DNA of 64,000 nucleotides from Mesotoga prima MesG1.Ag.4.2 (GCF_000147715.2 NC_017934.1:1054001-1118000); one strand, 5' to 3'; positions 42,805 through 52,960 are shown, counted from the stretch's first letter. A program made the numbers and translations. Notes: a model not told the origin generated them from the sequence alone.

Positions 42805-44103
42805 CTAAGGATGAATCCTGTAGAGCGTTCTTGCAAAGGGTATCGCTTCTCTGATGTGTTCAAGACCTGCAATCCATGCAACAATTCTTTCGATTCCCAT
42901 ACCGAAGCCGCTGTGTGGAACCGTACCATAGTCTCGCAGGTCGAGATACCAGTCGTATGATTCGACATCGAGACCATACTCCTGTATTCTTTCGACAAGC
43001 AAGTCGCGGTCGTGAATTCTCTCAGAAGCCCCGATTATCTCTCCATAGCCTTCTGGGGCCAGCATGTCATCACATAGGACTACTTCCGGTCTCTCGGGAT
43101 CGGGCTGCATGTAGAAGGCTTTCATCATTCTTGGGTACCGTTCGACAACAACCGGTTTTTCGAACTCATTTGCAATTGCCGTTTCTTCATCGCCTCCGAT
43201 GTCGTCTCCCCATTTGATATCGAACCCCTTCTTTACCAGAAGCTTTATTGCCTCGTCATAGGTTATTCTAGGGAATGGAGTCTCGATCTTCTCTAGTCTC
43301 GACGTATCTCGTCCAACAGAGCGAAGATACTCTCCGGCTCTTTCGAGAGTTTTCTTAACGACATAGGTGACGAGATCCTCCTGAAGCTTGATATTATCGT
43401 CGTGCCCGTAATACGCGACTTCTGCTTCGTTCATCCAGAACTCTATGAGATGTCTTCTTGTCTTTGATTTTTCTGCTCTGAAAGTTGGTCCAAGATTATA
43501 GACCTTTCCAAGAGCCATAGCGGCCGCTTCAAGGTAAAGCTGTCCCGTCTGCGCTAGATATGCCTTTCCATAATCGAAGTAGTCTATTTCGAATGTATTT
43601 CCGGCGCTTTCTCCAATTGACCCGGTGAATATCGGGGTGTCTACCAGGACAAAGCCCCGATCATTGTAAAACTCTCTGACGGCACGTATTATCTCATGAC
43701 GAATCTTAAGAACATGGGTCTGCCGCTGAGTCCTCAGCCAAAGATGCCTGTTGTCCATAAGAAAATCAATCGAGTGGTCAGGCTTGTTAATTGGAAAGTC
43801 CTTTTCAGGGATCTGAAGAATTTCGACGTCCTCCACCAATACTTCGACTCCGCCGGGAGCTCTTTCCTCGGCCTTTACAAGACCGGTGACTATAAGGCTT
43901 GACTCCATTTTCAAGGAGGCCGCAACCTGAAAGACGCTCTCGGGCACGCTTGACTTCTCTACGATTGCCTGAACGAATCCGGAACCATCCCTCAAGAAGA
44001 GGAACTGGATCTTCCCACTCGATCTTTTTCTTCTCAGCCAACCCCTGATCTGTACGTGTTCATTTATGTGTTTACCTAGTGAAGAAATCTCTGCGACTTT
44101 CAT
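42805..44103 (-). CDS. asnS: Asparaginyl-tRNA synthetase
   Basis: A 432-residue class IIb synthetase. An OB-fold anticodon domain ([23 protein letters not shown], quoted here only by its ends QIRGWLRRK and FLFLRDG) is followed by motif 2 ([19 protein letters not shown]) and motif 3 ([13 protein letters not shown]). The sequence is of the AsnS, not AspS, type; a bacterial-type aspS is at 46036. The ATG at 44103 has GGAGG 5 bases upstream. Its promoter lies immediately behind the Omp-alpha terminator. Confidence 0.95.
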   Translation of the reverse strand: MKVAEISSLGKHINEHVQIRGWLRRKRSSGKIQFLFLRDGSGFVQAIVEKSSVPESVFQVAASLKMESSLIVTGLVKAEERAPGGVEVLVEDVEILQIPEKDFPINKPDHSIDFLMDNRHLWLRTQRQTHVLKIRHEIIRAVREFYNDRGFVLVDTPIFTGSIGESAGNTFEIDYFDYGKAYLAQTGQLYLEAAAMALGKVYNLGPTFRAEKSKTRRHLIEFWMNEAEVAYYGHDDNIKLQEDLVTYVVKKTLERAGEYLRSVGRDTSRLEKIETPFPRITYDEAIKLLVKKGFDIKWGDDIGGDEETAIANEFEKPVVVERYPRMMKAFYMQPDPERPEVVLCDDMLAPEGYGEIIGASERIHDRDLLVERIQEYGLDVESYDWYLDLRDYGTVPHSGFGMGIERIVAWIAGLEHIREAIPFARTLYRIHP

Positions 44104-44134
44104 AAGCACCTCCAGCAACAACTCGTCAGCTTCA

Positions 44135-44140
44135 ATTATA
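44135..44140 (-). promoter_or_regulatory. -10 box of the asnS-ruvB transcript
   Basis: TATAAT on the minus strand, 32 bases before the asnS ATG. The -35 position falls inside the preceding terminator stem and is weak. Confidence 0.5.
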
Positions 44141-44142
44141 GC

Positions 44143-44167
44143 AAAAACCCGGGGTTAAACCCCGGGT
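44143..44167 (-). terminator. Rho-independent terminator of the Omp-alpha-like gene
   Basis: On the minus strand ACCCGGGG, loop TTTAA, CCCCGGGT, followed by a T run. Perfect 8-bp stem, 23 bases after the stop codon. Confidence 0.95.
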
Positions 44168-44190
44168 CAATCATTACGAAAGCTATTCTA

Positions 44191-45930
44191 CTATCTTATT
44201 CCTGAATCAATAAGAACCCATATGGATATTCCTAGAGCAGCAAGCGAACTTACTGTAGAGAGAATCAGCCAGGGTGAAGTCTTTTTCTGAAGTGCTTCAA
44301 CATCCTGTTTTGTGGCGGCGTCAACAGTGGCCTTGTTGATCTCGGCTACTCTTTCCGAGAGATTCACAATAACAGGCTGAGTCTCAAGGTCGCTAATTTT
44401 GAGGTATCTTTCAAGATTGACTACCGTTGTGTTTAGCCTCGATTCTAGTGAATCCGCTCTGGTCTTCAGTGCCTTGATCTCACTTTCGTTCTTTCCTAGC
44501 TGTGTGTTAACCGTATCCATTCCAAGAGAGATTCTGGAAAGACTCGCGTCGACGGTCACGTTAAGCATATCCATATTCTCATTAATCCTTGCCTCGAGAT
44601 CACCGATGCTAGCCTGTGTTGCAGCAAAGTTCTTCGACTGCTGATCGGTAAGAGCGTTGAACTTGGAATTCAGAGCGTTAAGGTCGCTCCTGAGAGTGGA
44701 TACAGTGCTAACCGAAGACTTTAGAGAAGCGAGTTCATTTTCATGGATAGTAACGATTTCGTTTATCGCATTGATGCTTCTTTGGAGATTTCCAATATCG
44801 CTCTTGATAATTCCGGTTTCAGAAGCGAAGTCGTCTCTCAGGGTTTGGAGATCCTTATACAACACTTCGCTGGAGTTTTTAACCTGCGCAAGCTCGTCGA
44901 TCCCAGCATAAAGATTCAAGTTTGCCTTAAGGTCGGTCTTGGTCACGTAGTTCTGGAGATCTCCGATTTTTGCGTAATCCGAAGAAATCGCGTTCACTCT
45001 TGCCGAAAGATAATCAAGCTTATCAATCGCCTCGGTAGGAAGCTTCACATTAGCAATCTGATCTTCAAGAGAAGAGATCTTGTTCTGGAGATCTCTCACG
45101 CTCAGCACATCGCCAGAAAGTGTCGTCATTGATTCCTTGATCGATGCAATTTCGATTGCATTTGCAGATGCCCTGTTGATTATTGTGCTGAGTTTGGCAT
45201 CATAGTCACTTAACGAAGAAGACAATGACCTTACAGTTGAATCAAGAGTCGAAATAGCCCTTTCGTTTGAAGAAATACTGCTCTGTATCATACTTACGTT
45301 GCCACTGAGTGTGTCAACTCTTCTAACGGCATCGTTGACCTTTGATTCCATAACCGTGAGATCAGACATGCTGTTCTGTACATTCTGTACATCAAGAGCA
45401 AGCATGTCCAGCTTTTTGGTGGTCAAGGAAAGATCTTCAACGAATTTCATGATCTGCTGTCTGAGTGATTCGACAGTGCTCTGAGATACACTCCCGTTTG
45501 TAGAGATTCCCAGAGAGCTAATTCTGTTTTCGAGAGCGGTTATTCTCAGCTGTAGATCCATGGTGTCGATAAGTCTTCCGGTGGAATCCGTCAAAGCCAG
45601 TTCCAAAGCTTCAAGTCTTGACATAACCGTACCATCTACCGCTCCGTTCTGGGGGACGGTACCCTGCCTGGCGAAGTTCAGTTCAACGTAATCGAGCGTC
45701 TTCTTTAACATGACAGCCGTCTGATACCTTGTCAGAGCATCGTTTCCATTGAAATAAGTTTTGCCGTCGGCCTGCACAATCCCGGTTAGAATACCGAGGT
45801 CAGAAAGCTTCATCACGGCATCGTAAGCCCAGTGATTTGAACTAACATCAACGTAATTGACCGCAGCGAATGCTGAAGTAAATGCCAGACCGAGAATAAG
45901 CAGTGAGGCAAGTAAAACTTTCATTTTCAA
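44191..45930 (-). CDS. Omp-alpha-like outer-membrane rod protein (SLH domain, coiled coil, C-terminal anchor)
   Basis: A 579-residue exported protein. Signal peptide about 1-22, one SLH domain (YVDVSSNHWAYDAVMKLSDL to about residue 80), then over 400 residues of heptad-like coiled coil rich in Ser, Asp and Leu, and a C-terminal hydrophobic helix (SPWLILSTVSSLAALGISIWV) with a short tail. This is the plan of Omp-alpha of Thermotoga maritima, which links peptidoglycan to the toga across a wide periplasm. The TTG at 45930 is 8 bases from GGAGG; an ATG two codons later is the alternative. A strong terminator follows, so it is expressed alone, probably at high level. Confidence 0.9.
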   Translation of the reverse strand: MKMKVLLASLLILGLAFTSAFAAVNYVDVSSNHWAYDAVMKLSDLGILTGIVQADGKTYFNGNDALTRYQTAVMLKKTLDYVELNFARQGTVPQNGAVDGTVMSRLEALELALTDSTGRLIDTMDLQLRITALENRISSLGISTNGSVSQSTVESLRQQIMKFVEDLSLTTKKLDMLALDVQNVQNSMSDLTVMESKVNDAVRRVDTLSGNVSMIQSSISSNERAISTLDSTVRSLSSSLSDYDAKLSTIINRASANAIEIASIKESMTTLSGDVLSVRDLQNKISSLEDQIANVKLPTEAIDKLDYLSARVNAISSDYAKIGDLQNYVTKTDLKANLNLYAGIDELAQVKNSSEVLYKDLQTLRDDFASETGIIKSDIGNLQRSINAINEIVTIHENELASLKSSVSTVSTLRSDLNALNSKFNALTDQQSKNFAATQASIGDLEARINENMDMLNVTVDASLSRISLGMDTVNTQLGKNESEIKALKTRADSLESRLNTTVVNLERYLKISDLETQPVIVNLSERVAEINKATVDAATKQDVEALQKKTSPWLILSTVSSLAALGISIWVLIDSGIR

Positions 45931-45983
45931 TTTCTACACCTCCCCGAAGGAAATATTCTAAATGATTCTACCACAAATCTAGA

Positions 45984-46012
45984 TTCCATCCTAGAAACTG
46001 GCATGGTAATAT
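45984..46012 (+). promoter_or_regulatory. Predicted promoter of the aspS operon
   Basis: -35 TTCCAT (45984-45989), 17-base spacer, -10 TAATAT (46007-46012), 24 bases before the TTG start. Confidence 0.5.
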
Positions 46013-46035
46013 TATCTCTGTGGGAGGTGTTGGAG

Positions 46036-47802
46036 TTGAAGAAAAGAACGCACACCTGTGGGGAATTGAGGGCTTCCGACACGGGGACAGTAGTTACATT
46101 GAACGGCTGGGTCGATCGTATAAGAGACCTCGGCGGAATCAAGTTTGTTCAGGTGAGAGATAGATATGGTTTCACACAGGTGGTCTTTGATCCTCAAGAT
46201 AATGAGCTTTACAACATGGCGTTGAAGTTGGGGAACGAGTTTTGCATTTCCGTAACTGGCTCCGTTAGGAAAAGACCCGATGATGCAATCAATCTTAGGC
46301 TTCCCACTGGGGAGATAGAGATTGTGGCCTCGGAGATGGGAATACTTTCAGATGCCGAAGTGCCGCCGATTTACATAAATATCGATGAAGAGTCGGCCGA
46401 AGAGATGCATCTTCGTTATAGATACCTTGATCTAAGACGGCCAAAGATGCAAAGAAACATTCTTACCCGACATAGATTCGTTCAGGCCGTTAGAGAGTAC
46501 CTTAACAATAACGGCTTTGTAGATGTGGAAACACCGATCCTGGGAAAATCCACCCCAGAAGGGGCAAGAGATTTCCTCGTGCCCTCTCGTCTAAAGGCAG
46601 GCAAGTTCTATGCTCTTCCACAATCTCCTCAGATATTCAAACAGCTGCTCATGGTTGCCGGTTTCGATAGATACTATCAGATTGCCAAATGCTTCAGAGA
46701 CGAGGACTTCAGGGCCGACAGGCAGCCGGAGTTCACGCAGATCGACTTGGAGATGTCCTTTGCAGATGAGGAAGATGTCTTCTCGATGACCGAAGGCTTG
46801 ATGAAATATGCGTTTGAGAAGGCAGCTTCCGCCGATATCAGTACACCGTTCAGGAGATTCACGTATCAGGAGGTCGTTGAGTTCTACGGCAGCGACAAAC
46901 CCGATACTAGATATGGAATGAAGATTCACGATATTACTTCGATCTTCGAAAAAACGGCTTTCAAAGTTATCTCTGATTCTATAGACAAGGGCGAGAAAGT
47001 CAAGGGTTTTATCGTAGAAAACAAGGCCGATAGATTTTCAAGAAAAAAGCTCGACGAATACACCGCATTTGCAAAAGAGAGCGGTCTTGGAGGTTTGATG
47101 TGGCTGAAAGTTGAGGGTGACGGTCTGAAGTCATCTATACTTAAGCACTGTCCAGAAGAGCTCTCGTCATTGGTCTCTCTTTTCGCTGCGAATGAAAACG
47201 ACCTGATTCTATTCAGCCTAGGAGAGGGGCTTCCGCTTTCAAAGGCTCTAGGACAGATGAGGAACAAGATTATTAAAGAGGAAGAGTTCTCGGTAGAGGG
47301 ATTTGAGTTTCTTTGGGTAACGGATTTTCCCATGTTTTCCTACAACGAAGAAGAGCAAAGGATAGAGGCCGAGCATCATCCCTTTACTATGCCGGATCTG
47401 GAAGATCTTGAGAAATATGGAGAAAGTGATCCTTTGAAAGTTAGATCGAAAGCCTATGATCTAGTTCTCAACGGTTACGAAATAGCGAGCGGTTCAGTCA
47501 GGATTCACAGGAGAGATATTCAAAGCAGGGTATTTGATCTAATTGGGCTTTCACGGGAAGAGGCGACGGAGAAATTCGGCTATCTGCTAGAAGCCTTCAA
47601 ATACGGTCCACCTCCTCACGCAGGAATTGCTCCCGGTCTAGATAGAATCATCGCAATCATCGTTGGCGCTCAGTCTATAAGGGAAGTAATAGCATTTCCG
47701 AAGGTCGCCAGCGGCGCAGATCTGATGACCTCCGCACCTTCCGAGGTTTCGCAGAAGCAGCTTGATTTGCTTAAACTACAGTTGAAAGATACGGAGAACT
47801 GA
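46036..47802 (+). CDS. aspS: Aspartyl-tRNA synthetase, bacterial type
   Basis: A 588-residue class IIb synthetase. The N-terminal RTHTCGELR and OB fold, motif 2 (CFRDEDFRADRQPEFTQID), the GAD insertion domain (about 280-415) and motif 3 (GIAPGLDRIIAII) are in order; the GAD domain marks the bacterial form. The TTG at 46036 is chosen: GGGAGG is 8 bases upstream and the protein then starts MKKRTHTCGEL. The open frame from 46003 would read through that site. It heads the operon aspS, cmk-ispH, rpsA, der, plsY. Confidence 0.96.
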   Translation: MKKRTHTCGELRASDTGTVVTLNGWVDRIRDLGGIKFVQVRDRYGFTQVVFDPQDNELYNMALKLGNEFCISVTGSVRKRPDDAINLRLPTGEIEIVASEMGILSDAEVPPIYINIDEESAEEMHLRYRYLDLRRPKMQRNILTRHRFVQAVREYLNNNGFVDVETPILGKSTPEGARDFLVPSRLKAGKFYALPQSPQIFKQLLMVAGFDRYYQIAKCFRDEDFRADRQPEFTQIDLEMSFADEEDVFSMTEGLMKYAFEKAASADISTPFRRFTYQEVVEFYGSDKPDTRYGMKIHDITSIFEKTAFKVISDSIDKGEKVKGFIVENKADRFSRKKLDEYTAFAKESGLGGLMWLKVEGDGLKSSILKHCPEELSSLVSLFAANENDLILFSLGEGLPLSKALGQMRNKIIKEEEFSVEGFEFLWVTDFPMFSYNEEEQRIEAEHHPFTMPDLEDLEKYGESDPLKVRSKAYDLVLNGYEIASGSVRIHRRDIQSRVFDLIGLSREEATEKFGYLLEAFKYGPPPHAGIAPGLDRIIAIIVGAQSIREVIAFPKVASGADLMTSAPSEVSQKQLDLLKLQLKDTEN

Positions 47803-47804
47803 AG

Positions 47805-49328
47805 TTGAGGATCGCCATCGACGGGCCGGCGGCATCGGGAAAATCTACTGTTGCAAGGCTGGTTGCTGAGAAACTGGATTTTGTTTATATTGACACGGGT
47901 GCAATGTACAGAGCACTCGCTCTGAAGGCCAAGAAAGCCGGAATTTCCTTTTCCAACGCCGATGAAATGGCTGAACTGATGAGCCATACGTATTTCTCGC
48001 TTTCGGATTCCGGTATCATCCTAGACGGAAGCCCGCTTGGTGACGAGATAAGAACCAGAGAGGTTTCGCTCCTTTCCTCAGATATCGCAAAGTATTCTTA
48101 TGTACGAGATTTTTTGACTGAGCAGCAGAGGACGCTTTCAAAGCAGGGAAACGTTGTTATGGAAGGGCGAGACATCGGTACTGTTGTTATTCCCGAAGCT
48201 GAGCTTAAAATATTTCTTACTGCATCTGCCGGCGAAAGAGCCAGAAGGAGAGTTAAGCAGCTGAAATCCAGTGGGGTAGAAGCTACCTATGACGAAATTC
48301 TCGCAGAGATAGAAAGAAGGGATCTTAACGACTCGACGAGATCCGTTGCCCCACTAAAGGCGGCCTCGGATGCCATAATTCTGGACACTACAGGTATGAG
48401 TATTGAAGAAGTTGTTTCAAGAATCGTATCACTGGCGGAGAAGCGACAGAGAGTCCACCTTGCAAGGTCAGTAGGCTTCTGCTACGGAGTCGACAGGGCT
48501 GTCAGTGAGGCTGTGAAACTGCTTAAGTCGGGAAAGAAGGTATATGCAACAGGAGAAATCGTTCATAACGAGAAAGTGATGGACGATCTAAAGCAGCTGG
48601 GTCTAGAAGTAATAGATGACTGCATTTTATCTGGAAGACATGAAGGTGTCGCAATAATCAGGGCTCATGGAATCGACCCTGCTTCGGAAGAGAAATTACG
48701 GCGTGTTTTCGATGAAGTAATAGATCTGACCTGCCCTATAGTGTACAATGTATTTAGCCTGGCTGTAGATCTTCAGCGGCAAGGCAGTTTTATTGTGGTA
48801 TATGGAAAGAAGAACCATGCCGAAGTAACTGCTCTTTCAGGTAGACTGAATAGGTATCTCATAGTCGAACCCGGAGAGAACTACGAGGAAGTTCTAAAAA
48901 AATTAGAAGGACTTGACCAAATTGCAATTGTCTCTCAAACGACAATGAGCAGTCTGGAATTTGAGAACTTCTCAGGGTTCGCGAAATCGCGTCTTGGAGA
49001 ACGTGTCGCTGTTTATAATACGATTTGCAAGGTTACAATACAGCGTGAATCTGAAGCCGAACGTCTGGCAAAGATTTCCGATACGGTAATTGTGATAGGT
49101 GGAAAAAACAGCTCAAACACAAAGAAACTGGTAGAAATAGTCCAAAGACTCGGTAAGAGGGCACTACATGTAACAGAGCTGACTGATCTTCCTCAAGGCG
49201 ATATGGGGAAGGTTGCCATAATTAGCGGCACATCAACTCCGTACGAGCAAATCCAGAAGATACTGGATTACATAGACAATAAGAGGGAGGTAACCAACAA
49301 TGGAAGAGAAAATGAATCGGCAAGATGA
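47805..49328 (+). CDS. Bifunctional fusion: CMP kinase and IspH (HMBPP reductase)
   Basis: A 507-residue two-domain protein. Residues 1-218 are cytidylate kinase (P-loop DGPAASGKST, then DTGAMYRALA and GRDIGTVV). Residues from about 222 are IspH, the last enzyme of the MEP isoprenoid pathway, with [4Fe-4S] cysteines in VGFCYGV, DLTCPIV and NTICKVT. TTG start 2 bases after the aspS stop. The rpsA start lies 29 bases inside its end. The domains have unrelated reactions; the fusion, known in some Firmicutes and relatives, probably reflects their conserved gene order. Confidence 0.94.
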   Translation: MRIAIDGPAASGKSTVARLVAEKLDFVYIDTGAMYRALALKAKKAGISFSNADEMAELMSHTYFSLSDSGIILDGSPLGDEIRTREVSLLSSDIAKYSYVRDFLTEQQRTLSKQGNVVMEGRDIGTVVIPEAELKIFLTASAGERARRRVKQLKSSGVEATYDEILAEIERRDLNDSTRSVAPLKAASDAIILDTTGMSIEEVVSRIVSLAEKRQRVHLARSVGFCYGVDRAVSEAVKLLKSGKKVYATGEIVHNEKVMDDLKQLGLEVIDDCILSGRHEGVAIIRAHGIDPASEEKLRRVFDEVIDLTCPIVYNVFSLAVDLQRQGSFIVVYGKKNHAEVTALSGRLNRYLIVEPGENYEEVLKKLEGLDQIAIVSQTTMSSLEFENFSGFAKSRLGERVAVYNTICKVTIQRESEAERLAKISDTVIVIGGKNSSNTKKLVEIVQRLGKRALHVTELTDLPQGDMGKVAIISGTSTPYEQIQKILDYIDNKREVTNNGRENESAR

Positions 49329-51015
49329 AAACCTGAGCATGGAGGAGATATTTGAACAGATGGATGTTTCCTCAGCAAGGAAGGGAAGTAGAAAGGATGC
49401 AGAGGTTTTCTCCATTCAGCCAGACGGCTTGATGGTGATCATGGACGGAAAGCTAGACGGGTTCGTACCCGCGGATCAGCTGGTAAATGAACTGGAAGAG
49501 TACAACGTTGGAGATAAGATAGAAGTCATGGTCATTAAGACTAACGAAGAAGAGGGAAGAAGTACTGTCTCCGAGAAGAGGGTCCATGCTAGACAGGCAG
49601 TAAGCAAGGTTGAGAAGGCCTACAGAGAAGGAAAAGCGATTGACGGAAAGATCGTTTCAGAAACAAAGGCAGGATACAACGTCAGATTAGTTAAGACGGT
49701 CCCGGCCTTCCTACCCGGATCCGAGTCGGGTATCAGAAAGGGAGATCCCGCTCCAGAGGGAACGTTGAAATTCAAGGTAATAAGGTTCAAGAGACAGAGG
49801 AACGGCATAAACGTTGTTGTTTCTCTAAGGGCATTCCAGGAAGAAGCTATCAAGGCTTACTTCGAGACGATCGAAGTCGGTCAGGAGCTTGAAGGAACGG
49901 TTGAATCCATCAAGAACTTCGGCGCCTTTGTCAAGCTCAACGACAACGTGACCGCTCTTATTCCAGCCTCAGAGATGAGTTGGGATCCCAGTGTAAGAAT
50001 CAGCGATCTTCTCAAGCCTGGGCAGACGGTCAGGACCAAAGTAATCGGGGTCGATGAAGCTGAAAAGAAAATCTCCCTTTCTCTCAAGCAGATGACTGAA
50101 GACCCCTGGTCCACACTGAAAGACAGGTATGAGGTTGACTCTACAGTAGTGGGAACCGTTAAGAATATCACCCCATTCGGATTCTTTGTTTCGCTCGAAC
50201 CCGGAGTAGAGGGTTTGGTTCACATCTCAGAAGTCTTCTGGGGAAACATCAAGAAGGATCTCAAGAGCGTTGTGGAAGTGGGAGACGAAGTCAAAGTAAC
50301 CATCAAGGAAATCAATGAGGAAAAGAGAACTCTCTCTCTTTCTTACAGAGAAGCTATGGGAGATCCTTGGCAGAACATAGGCGACAAGTACAAGGAAGGT
50401 GACATCCTCAAGGCGAAGACTGCAAAGGTACTTCCTACTGGCGTCATTCTCGAGCTTGAAGAGTATGTTTCAGGATTTGTACCGGTTTCCGAAGTCTCCT
50501 GGAACTTTGTCGACAGAATCGAAGATGTTGTGAAAGAAGGAGACGAGATAGAAGTCAAGATCCTTTCAATAGACTCCGTAAACAGAAGAATGAGACTGAG
50601 TATAAAACAGGCCTATTCCGACCCCTGGGAAAAGGTTTCGGCCGAACTATCGGTCGGTGACCACGTGACTGGAACTGTCACAAGGCTCACGAAGTCCGGC
50701 GCGATAGTCTTGATTGACTCTTACGGAGTTGAAGCCTTCCTTCCTGTCTCTCAGGTTTCTCTAGAAAGGACAGAGAATATCGAAGATTCCGTACAGGTTG
50801 GTAGACATGACCAGTTCAAAATAATCAGGCTTGTCTACGATCCCGACAACGACACAAGAAACATGGTAGTTTCCATAAGACAGCTTATAAAGGACAAAGA
50901 GGCTGCCGAGACTGATAAGGCCCTCAAGGATCTGAACGGAAATGGATCGGTTAACTCCAACAGTTTGGGAGAAATGATAAAGAACCAGCTCGAGGAAGAA
51001 GGAGAAAGCCTCTAG
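49300..51015 (+). CDS. rpsA: Ribosomal protein S1
   Basis: A 571-residue chain of S1 (OB-fold) repeats. After a short leader (residues 1-35), repeats start near 35, 110, 195, 280, 365 and 450, with clear segments such as GTVESIKNFGAFVKLND and GTVKNITPFGFFVSLE. S1 draws mRNA to the 30S subunit. The ATG at 49300 is 9 bases from GGGAGG and lies within the end of the IspH part. Its stop overlaps the GTG of der. Confidence 0.93.
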   Translation: MEEKMNRQDENLSMEEIFEQMDVSSARKGSRKDAEVFSIQPDGLMVIMDGKLDGFVPADQLVNELEEYNVGDKIEVMVIKTNEEEGRSTVSEKRVHARQAVSKVEKAYREGKAIDGKIVSETKAGYNVRLVKTVPAFLPGSESGIRKGDPAPEGTLKFKVIRFKRQRNGINVVVSLRAFQEEAIKAYFETIEVGQELEGTVESIKNFGAFVKLNDNVTALIPASEMSWDPSVRISDLLKPGQTVRTKVIGVDEAEKKISLSLKQMTEDPWSTLKDRYEVDSTVVGTVKNITPFGFFVSLEPGVEGLVHISEVFWGNIKKDLKSVVEVGDEVKVTIKEINEEKRTLSLSYREAMGDPWQNIGDKYKEGDILKAKTAKVLPTGVILELEEYVSGFVPVSEVSWNFVDRIEDVVKEGDEIEVKILSIDSVNRRMRLSIKQAYSDPWEKVSAELSVGDHVTGTVTRLTKSGAIVLIDSYGVEAFLPVSQVSLERTENIEDSVQVGRHDQFKIIRLVYDPDNDTRNMVVSIRQLIKDKEAAETDKALKDLNGNGSVNSNSLGEMIKNQLEEEGESL

Positions 51016-52340
51016 TGGCTACCGTCCTGATAATTGGACGACCAAATGTTGGAAAGTCAACTCTCTTCAATAGGCTTGTTGGTGGTAGAAGGGCCATAGT
51101 TGATGATCTTCCCGGTGTGACGCGTGATTTCACAGTGGGTAGAGTCAACTGGCAGCAGCGAACATTTCAGCTTGTCGATACCTGTGGCCTTTTCGAAAAT
51201 CCCGAGAATATAGTTGAAGAAAAGATGAAAGAGGTCACCCTCGAACTACTGAGCGAGGGTGACCTTATTCTGTTCGTCGTTGATGGAAGATTTGGCCTCA
51301 CTAGTGCTGATCAAGTGCTAGCGGACTACTTGAGAAAGCAGAGAATTGAAGTAATCTTCGTTGCAAATAAGGTGGAGAATCCAGAGTCTTTCTATTCAAA
51401 TATGGGAAACGAGATCTTTTCACTTGGTTTCGGAGATCCGATCAAGATTTCTGCCGCTCACGGCCTCAATATCGATTTACTTCTCGACGAGATTTTTGAG
51501 AGGTTGGAAACATTGGGCCACTCTGTCCATTTAGAAAGCAATGACGAATCTGAGCTCAAGATTGCGATTGTTGGGAAGCCCAACGCTGGAAAATCCTCGA
51601 TCTTCAACTGGATTGTCGGAAGCCCAAGAAGTCTAGTTACTGAAGTATCCGGCACAACTCGTGATACTGTTGACGAGACGGTGGAGGTTGATGGCATTCC
51701 AATCACATTTATAGACACCGCAGGAATTAGGAAGAAGTCCAAAGTAAAAGTTATGAACGTAGAGTACTACAGTGTCATGAGGGCTATTGATGCACTCGAG
51801 AGATCGGATATCATGGTGATGGTGATCGATTCGGCGGACGGGGTTGGAAATCAGGATCAGCGAATCGCTGGCCTGGCAGAAAAGAATGGGAAGGCGACAA
51901 TTGCGGTTTTCAACAAGTGTGATCTTGTAGATGAAAGAAGAAGAAAGGCACTACTAAGAACCTTCAAGCAGGATCTTTATTTCATAGATTACAGCCCGGT
52001 GATCTTTACCTCTACACTGACCGGCGAAGGAATGGACGAGCTAATCGACAGCATAAAGCTGGTAAGCAAGAAGATCGACCTGAGATTGCCGACTGGACTT
52101 CTTAACACCATTCTTCAAAGATACTCTGAAGGGACCCCTGCCCCAGGTAAGGGGAAAAAACGGGGCAAGATTTATTATGGATCGCAGATCGCCAGTAGAC
52201 CCCCAATAATCATGCTAAATGTGAACGATCCTTCACTTTTCAGCGAACCTTATCTGCGAGGCATAAGGAATACGATTCGTTTGAATTTCGATCCATTCGA
52301 AGGGACTCCGATCTTCTTGAAACTCAGGAGGAAGAGATGA
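51015..52340 (+). CDS. der: GTPase Der (EngA), ribosome assembly factor
   Basis: A 441-residue protein with two tandem G domains and a C-terminal KH-like domain. P-loops are GRPNVGKST (residues 8-16) and GKPNAGKSS (about 190); the second domain has DTAGIR and NKCD. Der is needed for 50S assembly. GTG start shares its first base with the rpsA stop (TAGTG). Confidence 0.97.
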   Translation: MATVLIIGRPNVGKSTLFNRLVGGRRAIVDDLPGVTRDFTVGRVNWQQRTFQLVDTCGLFENPENIVEEKMKEVTLELLSEGDLILFVVDGRFGLTSADQVLADYLRKQRIEVIFVANKVENPESFYSNMGNEIFSLGFGDPIKISAAHGLNIDLLLDEIFERLETLGHSVHLESNDESELKIAIVGKPNAGKSSIFNWIVGSPRSLVTEVSGTTRDTVDETVEVDGIPITFIDTAGIRKKSKVKVMNVEYYSVMRAIDALERSDIMVMVIDSADGVGNQDQRIAGLAEKNGKATIAVFNKCDLVDERRRKALLRTFKQDLYFIDYSPVIFTSTLTGEGMDELIDSIKLVSKKIDLRLPTGLLNTILQRYSEGTPAPGKGKKRGKIYYGSQIASRPPIIMLNVNDPSLFSEPYLRGIRNTIRLNFDPFEGTPIFLKLRRKR

Positions 52341-52960
52341 GGTATCTTCTATTTGCCTTGGTCGGATATGTCATGGGCTCTATTCCATTCAGTTTCATTG
52401 TTCCACTTGTCAAAGGTGTGAACATCACAAAGGTTGGAAGCGGAAACGTAGGTGGAACGAATGTACTAAGGAGCATGGGCGGGTATGCCGGGGCCGTCGC
52501 AATGATTCTCGATGGAGTGAAGGCTTTTCTTCCCGTACTGATAGCTCGGGCGGTCTTTGGAGTCTCTCTGCCAGAAGGAATGATGATAGGTTTCTTCGCA
52601 GCAGTTGGTCACAGCTACTCGATATTTCTGAAGTTTAGAGGCGGTAAGGCTGTGGCCTGTACCGTGGGAACGCTTTCCGGAACCCTTCCGTGGTACGTGG
52701 CAGTCTTTTTTGGCATCTGGATTCCCATTGTTCTCGTTACCCAATACGTTTCTCTCGGATCACTCTTGGCTCTGGCTATCCTCTCCGGAATACTCTTTCT
52801 CACAGAGGGGTATGCGGTTGGCCTATGGATGCTGGCCTTCTTCGGACTCTCACTCTTCAGACACAGAAAAAACGTTCTGGCCCTCTTTAGAGGTGAGGAA
52901 AGAAAAACCGATCTCATCGCTGCCTTCAAGCGGAAACGCAACGAAATGAAAAATCGTTAG
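52337..52960 (+). CDS. plsY: Acyl-phosphate:glycerol-3-phosphate acyltransferase
   Basis: A 207-residue membrane enzyme with about five helices that makes lysophosphatidic acid from acyl phosphate. Family motifs GSIPFSFIV, GSGNVGGTNVLR and FLKFRGGKAVA are present. The ATG overlaps the der stop (ATGA). Last gene of the operon; no terminator follows, and the repeat island begins at once. Confidence 0.95.
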   Translation: MRYLLFALVGYVMGSIPFSFIVPLVKGVNITKVGSGNVGGTNVLRSMGGYAGAVAMILDGVKAFLPVLIARAVFGVSLPEGMMIGFFAAVGHSYSIFLKFRGGKAVACTVGTLSGTLPWYVAVFFGIWIPIVLVTQYVSLGSLLALAILSGILFLTEGYAVGLWMLAFFGLSLFRHRKNVLALFRGEERKTDLIAAFKRKRNEMKNR

